Assembly (NCBI RefSeq): GCF_000717055.1
Contig: NZ_JNXI01000028.1
Location: 26,527-90,526, forward strand
Direction: 5' to 3'
Source: Streptomyces iakyrus
Lineage (GTDB): Bacteria; Actinomycetota; Actinomycetes; Streptomycetales; Streptomycetaceae
DNA length: 64,000 nucleotides
Part shown: positions 59,683 through 64,000 of the stretch, piece by piece
Layout: each line of letters starts with the position of its first letter
How positions within the stretch are numbered: position 1 is the first letter of the stretch
Notes under the pieces: model-generated
The model's input: only the letters and a program-made list of their open reading frames with translations
The model's database searches: none
What the model was told of the DNA's origin: nothing
Made by a program: the position numbers and the translations under genes

Positions 59683-61418
59683 GCGGCGAGTTCTCCTCGG
59701 TGGGCGCGGCCGGCCTCGACGAGCCGGGTGTAGACGCCGCCGGCCTCGACCAGAGCGGCGTGTTCGCCGACGGCGTCCACCCGTCCCGAGTCGAGGACGA
59801 CGATGCGGTCGGCGTGCCGGACGGCCGCGAGCCGGTGGGCGACCACCAGGACCGTCCGGCCGCTCGCGGCGGACGCCAGCTCCCGGACGATGTCCGCCTC
59901 CCGGCGCTCGTCGACCGAGCTGGTGGCCTCGTCGAGGACGAGCACCGGGGCGTCGGCCAGCAGGGCCCGCGCGAGCGCGAGGCGCTGCCGCTGGCCGCCG
60001 GAGAGGGTGGCGCCCCGTTCGCCGAGGAGGGTGGCGTAGCCGTCGGGAAGGGCGGTGATCTCGTCGTGGATCCCGGCGGCGCGCGCCGCCGCGGTCAGGT
60101 CGTCGTCCGTGGCGCCGGGCCGGGCCAGGCGCAGGTTGTCGGCGATGGTGGCGTGGAAGAGGTACGTCTCCTGCGAGACGACGGCGATGCCCTGCCTCAG
60201 CGAGTCGAGCGCGTACTCCGTCGTGGCGCGTCCGTCGAGGGTGATCCGGCCCTCCTGCGGGTCGTGGTGGCGCAAGAGCAGGGCGAGGAGGGTGGATTTG
60301 CCGGCGCCGGAGGGGCCGACGATCGCGGTCGTCCGGCCCGCCTGCGCGGTGAACGAGACGCCGTCCAGGGCCGGGGCCGGTGCGCCGCCGTAGGTGAAGC
60401 GGACGTCGTGGAAGCGCAGTTCGGGCGGAGTCCGCAGGTGTGCGGAGGCCGTTCCGGTGTCCTGGACCGCGGGTTCGGCCGTGCGCAGGGCCGCGAGGCC
60501 GTCGGCGGCCGACGCCCCGAGGTATCCGGCGTGCCATTCGCGGGCGAGGTCGCGGACCGGGCGGAAACACTCCGAGGCCAGCAGCAGCACCAGATACGTG
60601 CCGGCCGCCGTGGTGGATCCGGTGACGGCCGACCAGCACGCCAGGAGGGCCGCGGCGACGGTGCCGCCCTGGATGGCGAGGTCGGTGATGCCGGTGTCGA
60701 CCAGGGACACGCGCAGTTTGGCGACGGTTGCGCCGTGCAGCGCCGCGGACCGCTCCTCAAGGCGGGCGCGCGTGCGTCCGACCGCGCCCGCCGCGCGCAG
60801 GGCGGGCATGCCCTGGAGGGCTTCCAGGTAGTCCGCGCCCAGTCCTTCGTACGTGTCCCAGTGCTCTTTGCCCCGGGCTGCGAGGAGCCGGTCCCAGGCG
60901 CGTGGTCCGGCCAGGGCGAGGAGCAGGGCGGGGACGAGGCCGAGGAGGGCCCGGGGCTCGGTGGCGGCCAGGGCGGCGAGGACCAGGGGCGGCACCGTGA
61001 GGGTGACCAGGAGCTGGGGCAGGTAGCGGGAGACGTAGGCGTCGACGCCCTCCACCCCGTCGACGAGGGTGGTGCGGACGGCTCCGGCCCGGGCCGTGGT
61101 CAGGTGTGCGGGCCCCAACCGGCCCAGGTGTGCCAGGAGTTCGTCCCGCAGCGCTACCCGGACCCGGGCCCCGGCACGGGTGGCGGTACGCCGCTGCCCC
61201 ACGGTGAGACCGGCACGGGCGCCGACGACGGCGAGCACAGCGGCCAGCAGCCACGGGAGCCGGCCGGTGTCTCCGTGTGCCAGGCCAGCGAGAGCGAGGG
61301 CCAGCAGGGCGGCCTGCGCCAGGTGGGTGAGGGTGACGGCACCCTGCAGGAGGGTGGCCGCGAGCAGGGGGCGCCGTGCGGGACGGGTGGCGCGGCGTAG
61401 CTCGGGGTGGACGATCAC
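59679..61418 (-). CDS. ABC exporter half-transporter, CydD-like (TOMM cluster)
   Basis: 579-residue fused permease/ATPase. A membrane domain of about six segments (1-300) is followed by Walker A VGPSGAGKST, LSGGQRQRLALARALL, VLVLDEATSSVD and VAHRL. GTG 61416-61418 is preceded by GAGGAG and overlaps the SagB-type gene stop as GTGA. The pair resembles CydD/CydC, but no cytochrome bd genes are present; adjacency to the modification enzymes indicates peptide export. Confidence 0.88.
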   Translation of the reverse strand: MIVHPELRRATRPARRPLLAATLLQGAVTLTHLAQAALLALALAGLAHGDTGRLPWLLAAVLAVVGARAGLTVGQRRTATRAGARVRVALRDELLAHLGRLGPAHLTTARAGAVRTTLVDGVEGVDAYVSRYLPQLLVTLTVPPLVLAALAATEPRALLGLVPALLLALAGPRAWDRLLAARGKEHWDTYEGLGADYLEALQGMPALRAAGAVGRTRARLEERSAALHGATVAKLRVSLVDTGITDLAIQGGTVAAALLACWSAVTGSTTAAGTYLVLLLASECFRPVRDLAREWHAGYLGASAADGLAALRTAEPAVQDTGTASAHLRTPPELRFHDVRFTYGGAPAPALDGVSFTAQAGRTTAIVGPSGAGKSTLLALLLRHHDPQEGRITLDGRATTEYALDSLRQGIAVVSQETYLFHATIADNLRLARPGATDDDLTAAARAAGIHDEITALPDGYATLLGERGATLSGGQRQRLALARALLADAPVLVLDEATSSVDERREADIVRELASAASGRTVLVVAHRLAAVRHADRIVVLDSGRVDAVGEHAALVEAGGVYTRLVEAGRAHRGELAA

Positions 61419-62581
61419 GTGGTGTTCTCCTCGTCGGCGTGGCGGGTGCCGAGGGCCAGCGCGTGGACGACCCAGTCCCGGCCCGGGGCGGCGCCGAGCG
61501 CGGCGCCGAGGTCCGCCTGTTGCCAGGACCCGACGGGCCGGGCGGCCAGCCCGTGGCGGCAGGCGGTGACATGGGCCAGGTGGACGGCGAAGCCGGCCCG
61601 CAGGTGAGCGCGGCGGATGTGCTCGGCGTCGGCGTCGGCGGGGCAGCCGACGGCGAGCAGGACGGCGCCCGCGTCCGCGATCCACGACTGGCCCGCGGCC
61701 CAGGCGGCCAGCGTCGGGCGGGCCTCTCCCGCCGCGTAGCGCCGCAGGGCCGCGCCGTCGGCGGCCCGCTCCACCAGCCCGGGCCGCGGCGGGCCTACGG
61801 CGGCACACCAGCGCAGGTCACCGGCGCCCGCCCGCGCGGCGGTGGTGAGGACCGCCAGCAGTGCCTCCGGGGAGGGAGCGCCGGGCAACGGCGGTGGGGC
61901 GCTGCGGCGCGCCAGCAGTTCCGCGGGCGCCGGCCGGACCTCCGGCGGCCCCGGGACGCGCGCGCCGTCGGACGGGTGCACCGGGCCCCGCCGGCCGGGC
62001 GGCGGGATGTGCACGGCGGCCAGTGGGCTCTCGGCACGTCCGTCCAGCCGTACGTCGGGCTCGCTCACGCCGAGCGCGCGGGCGGCCAGGTACAGCGCGG
62101 CGGCGGCGTGCCCGGTGTCGAGGAGCAGCAGGGGCCGGGCCCGGTGGCCGTAGTGGGAGACCGTGCGCCGAGCGGTCACGGAGAGCCGGGCCGTCACGCC
62201 CGGCGGTGTGCCGTCGGGTTGCCGGCCGAGGCGGTGCACGCGGTGGCGCAGCGGGTCGTAGCCGTAGCGTCCGGGCGGCAGGGAGCAGCCGGCGCCGACG
62301 GTCAGTTCGGTGTCCACCGGGTGCAGGGCACCGGCGGACGGAGCGGGCCGCAGCCGGCCGGAGCCGTCCGAGGCCGCCAGGGAGAGGCGCAGCAGCGCCT
62401 GCACGTCGAGATTCTCCGGCCCGGCCTCCGGGAAGGCGGTCGGCGGGCCCGGCCAGGCCCGGACGGCTCCCCCGGCGGGTGTGCCGGGGCCGGGGTGTTC
62501 CCGGGTGCGGGCGCGGGCGAGGGCGGCGACGAGGTCCGGCGGGCGGTCCTCGCGGGCGTGTTCCACGGGGACGGCCCTCAC
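61415..62581 (-). CDS. SagB-type nitroreductase-fold dehydrogenase (azoline oxidase)
   Basis: 388-residue flavoprotein of the TOMM dehydrogenase family, which oxidises thiazolines/oxazolines to thiazoles/oxazoles using FMN. LRPAPSAGALHPVDTEL near residue 60 is the FMN phosphate-binding motif; YGYDPLRHRVHRLG, HAAAALYLAARALGVSE and a C-terminal GFAVHLAHVTACRHGLAARP fit the nitroreductase-like core. Two copies of a related fold segment may be present, as in other fused SagB proteins. Start overlaps the YcaO stop (ATGA). Confidence 0.8.
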   Translation of the reverse strand: MRAVPVEHAREDRPPDLVAALARARTREHPGPGTPAGGAVRAWPGPPTAFPEAGPENLDVQALLRLSLAASDGSGRLRPAPSAGALHPVDTELTVGAGCSLPPGRYGYDPLRHRVHRLGRQPDGTPPGVTARLSVTARRTVSHYGHRARPLLLLDTGHAAAALYLAARALGVSEPDVRLDGRAESPLAAVHIPPPGRRGPVHPSDGARVPGPPEVRPAPAELLARRSAPPPLPGAPSPEALLAVLTTAARAGAGDLRWCAAVGPPRPGLVERAADGAALRRYAAGEARPTLAAWAAGQSWIADAGAVLLAVGCPADADAEHIRRAHLRAGFAVHLAHVTACRHGLAARPVGSWQQADLGAALGAAPGRDWVVHALALGTRHADEENTT

Positions 62582-63957
62582 ATGTGCGGCGGAGGCGCCA
62601 GGGTGAAGTCCTGCGGCGCGCTCGGCGGGTCGGTGCGCCATCCGCGCGCGACGGCGGCCTCGGACAGACGCGGGCAGCCGAAGTAGCCGAAGGCCGCGGG
62701 GGCGTTGGGCAGGAGTCCGGAGACGAGGACTCTGGCGACGCGCAGGGTGGTCTCGGCGACGTCCTCGGTGGTGAGGTCGAAGGTCATGACCCGGTGACCG
62801 CCCGCACGCAGCGCGTTCTCCAGCCGCTCCCGGCTGCCGGGTTCGACCGCGTCGACGGACACGGTGCCGAGGGCCGGTTCGGTGAACCGCCCGGCCTCGG
62901 CGGCCATCCGCTCGTCCAGCCACACCTGCACGTGCGCGCCCAGGTCCCGGACGTGCTCGAACTGCTCGCCGCACGCGTCGAGATAGCGGCCGTCGGCCCG
63001 GTGTTCCAGGTACAGCCCGCGGGCGAGCAGCCCCGCCTCGACAGCCTGGAAGACCCAGCCGTCGGGCCCGGTCAGGCCCTGGGTGAAGACCCAGGTGTGG
63101 ACGGCTTCGAGGACGGCCTTGCGGGCGGCTTCGGCCGGGTCGTACTTGCAGGCGAATCCGGCCGCGTACAGGCCGAGGCGCGGGTCGTGGACGAGGGCGG
63201 CCATGCAGGGGGCGAATTCCGAGCGCATCTCGACGATGTGGACGTCGAGCGCGGACCCGGCGAGGTCGTCGGCGAGGCCGGGCACGCTCGCGGGGTCGAT
63301 GCCCCGGGCCGGGCCGTCCAGGTGCCACCACAGTTCCAGGGCGTCCCGTTCGACGATCTCCAGCAGGCCGCGTTCCACGGCGTCGTCGAGGCCCTGGCCG
63401 GTGGCGATCCCGGCGTAGTTGAGGTGGTGGGTGCGGGGCAGCCGGCGCAGGTCGCCCTGGCGCCAGTTGAGGTGGGTGAGCGAGACGGGTGCCCAGACCT
63501 CGGCGGCGGTCCCGTCGGCGAGCGTTTCCGTTCCGCGCGTCCACAGGGCCGGGGTGTCGGCGGTGAGGGGGCGGTAGGGGAATTCGTCCCGGGCGTACTG
63601 CCAGGGCGCGTAGGCGGGCAGGTCCCCGGGGCCGTACAGGCGCAGGCCCTTCTCGGCCAGTTCGGCGGCGGTGGCACGCAGGGGGACGTCGGGGTGGCCG
63701 GGCGGCGGCACGCGGTTGCCGCAGTACCGCTCTATGCCCTCGGCTATCGCGGCGGTGCGGGCCTGCTCGGGGTCGCCGAAGGTGGTGCCGAGGGAGACCC
63801 GGTCGGCCGGCCACAGTCCGAGTCTGCGGGCGTCGGATATCTCGGCCGTGAGGGCGGTGTAGCGGGGAGGGGTGCCCGGGGGGTGCTCGACGGGTTTGAC
63901 CTTGCGGACGATGCCGCAGACGGGGTCGACGAGTGCTTCCAGCGGCAGCTCCGTCAT
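62578..63957 (-). CDS. YcaO domain protein (TOMM cyclodehydratase ATPase)
   Basis: 459-residue YcaO protein that would convert Cys/Ser/Thr in a precursor peptide into thiazolines and oxazolines using ATP. ATP/Mg motifs are TAAIAEGIERYCG (about residue 75), GLLEIVERDALELWW (about 197) and ARKAVLEAVHTWVF (about 282). The C-terminus APPPHM is Pro-rich, as expected for peptide-modifying YcaO proteins. The ATG overlaps the stop of a further gene at the right edge. The leader-binding partner protein and precursor peptide are not in the window. Confidence 0.9.
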   Translation of the reverse strand: MTELPLEALVDPVCGIVRKVKPVEHPPGTPPRYTALTAEISDARRLGLWPADRVSLGTTFGDPEQARTAAIAEGIERYCGNRVPPPGHPDVPLRATAAELAEKGLRLYGPGDLPAYAPWQYARDEFPYRPLTADTPALWTRGTETLADGTAAEVWAPVSLTHLNWRQGDLRRLPRTHHLNYAGIATGQGLDDAVERGLLEIVERDALELWWHLDGPARGIDPASVPGLADDLAGSALDVHIVEMRSEFAPCMAALVHDPRLGLYAAGFACKYDPAEAARKAVLEAVHTWVFTQGLTGPDGWVFQAVEAGLLARGLYLEHRADGRYLDACGEQFEHVRDLGAHVQVWLDERMAAEAGRFTEPALGTVSVDAVEPGSRERLENALRAGGHRVMTFDLTTEDVAETTLRVARVLVSGLLPNAPAAFGYFGCPRLSEAAVARGWRTDPPSAPQDFTLAPPPHM

Positions 63958-64000
63958 CGCAGGATCTCCTCGGCGGGGTCGGTGGGGGTGGGACGGGAGG
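63954..64000 (-). CDS. partial CDS, upstream gene of the TOMM operon (C-terminus only)
   Basis: The frame SRPTPTDPAEEILR then TGA (63954-63956) overlaps the YcaO start by one codon position in the usual ATGA coupling. Only 14 residues are inside the window. By position it may be the leader-binding/ThiF-like partner of YcaO. Confidence 0.5.
   Translation of the reverse strand, partial: SRPTPTDPAEEILR

Noticed and set aside
57937..61418. The two ABC genes as true CydDC for cytochrome bd assembly
   Set aside because: No cydAB genes nearby, and the operon is shared with YcaO and SagB-type genes by overlapping codons; export of a peptide is the simpler reading.

Overview
The window is high-GC actinobacterial DNA, almost certainly from a Streptomyces chromosome. 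Codon third positions are nearly all G or C, GTG starts are frequent, genes are often coupled by 4-base ATGA/GTGA overlaps, and TTA leucine codons are almost absent (two found, both noted). Many genes encode secreted or lipoprotein products. I recognised no rRNA, tRNA, CRISPR array, intact insertion sequence or replication origin.

Layout. (1) 0-4.8 kb: a glucose dehydrogenase - gluconokinase - alpha/beta hydrolase operon, a divergent short-chain dehydrogenase, a 2'-5' RNA ligase-like protein and an unknown. (2) 4.9-16.1 kb: a twelve-gene catabolic block whose content matches the KstR2 regulon for steroid C/D-ring (HIP) degradation: thiolase, KstR2-like TetR repressor, three SDRs, an enoyl-CoA hydratase, a pair of acyl-CoA dehydrogenases, IpdC, IpdB, IpdA and EchA20. 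It is read from two divergent promoters, each carrying nearly the same KstR2-type palindrome; no HIP-CoA ligase (FadD3) is present. (3) 16-21.3 kb: a broken phosphotransferase, two small secreted proteins (one with an in-frame stop), an iron-sulfur photolyase-like protein, a palindrome occurring on both sides of that gene, and an ABC-F protein with a promoter/operator and a short leader ORF. (4) 21.4-29.3 kb: a PLP decarboxylase, a branched-chain-amino-acid-type ABC transporter whose binding protein is convergent to its other genes, a methyltransferase and small unknowns. (5) 29.3-36 kb: an iron(III) ABC transporter divergent from an unusual adenylation-carrier-acyltransferase membrane fusion, with an iron-box-like palindrome between them. 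(6) 36-44.4 kb: a secreted tripeptidyl peptidase-like hydrolase, a lactonase-like protein and a run of decayed genes (hydrolase, solute-binding protein chimera, nitroreductase, MarR) around an intact secreted sphingomyelinase-like enzyme. (7) 44.4-51.1 kb: subtilisin-like protease, amidase, membrane proteins and a NarL-type two-component pair whose kinase has a TTA codon. (8) 51.2-57.9 kb: a BtrH-like acyltransferase next to a broken carbamoyltransferase, an AraC remnant, a DUF2182/DUF1326 pair, a lipoprotein with an apparently non-canonical start, a CobW GTPase behind a Zur-like box, and a Fur-family regulator with a TTA codon. (9) 57.9-64 kb: part of a thiazole/oxazole-modified peptide (TOMM) cluster (YcaO, SagB-type dehydrogenase, two ABC exporter half-transporters) that runs off the right edge.

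Genes that work together: glucose dehydrogenase plus gluconokinase form a direct glucose-to-6-phosphogluconate route; the KstR2-like block would convert a bicyclic steroid remnant to central CoA thioesters; the iron transporter and the carrier-protein fusion probably answer to the same iron regulator; YcaO, SagB-like enzyme and exporters would make and secrete an azol(in)e-containing peptide. All functions are read from motifs and context by eye; no database search was run.
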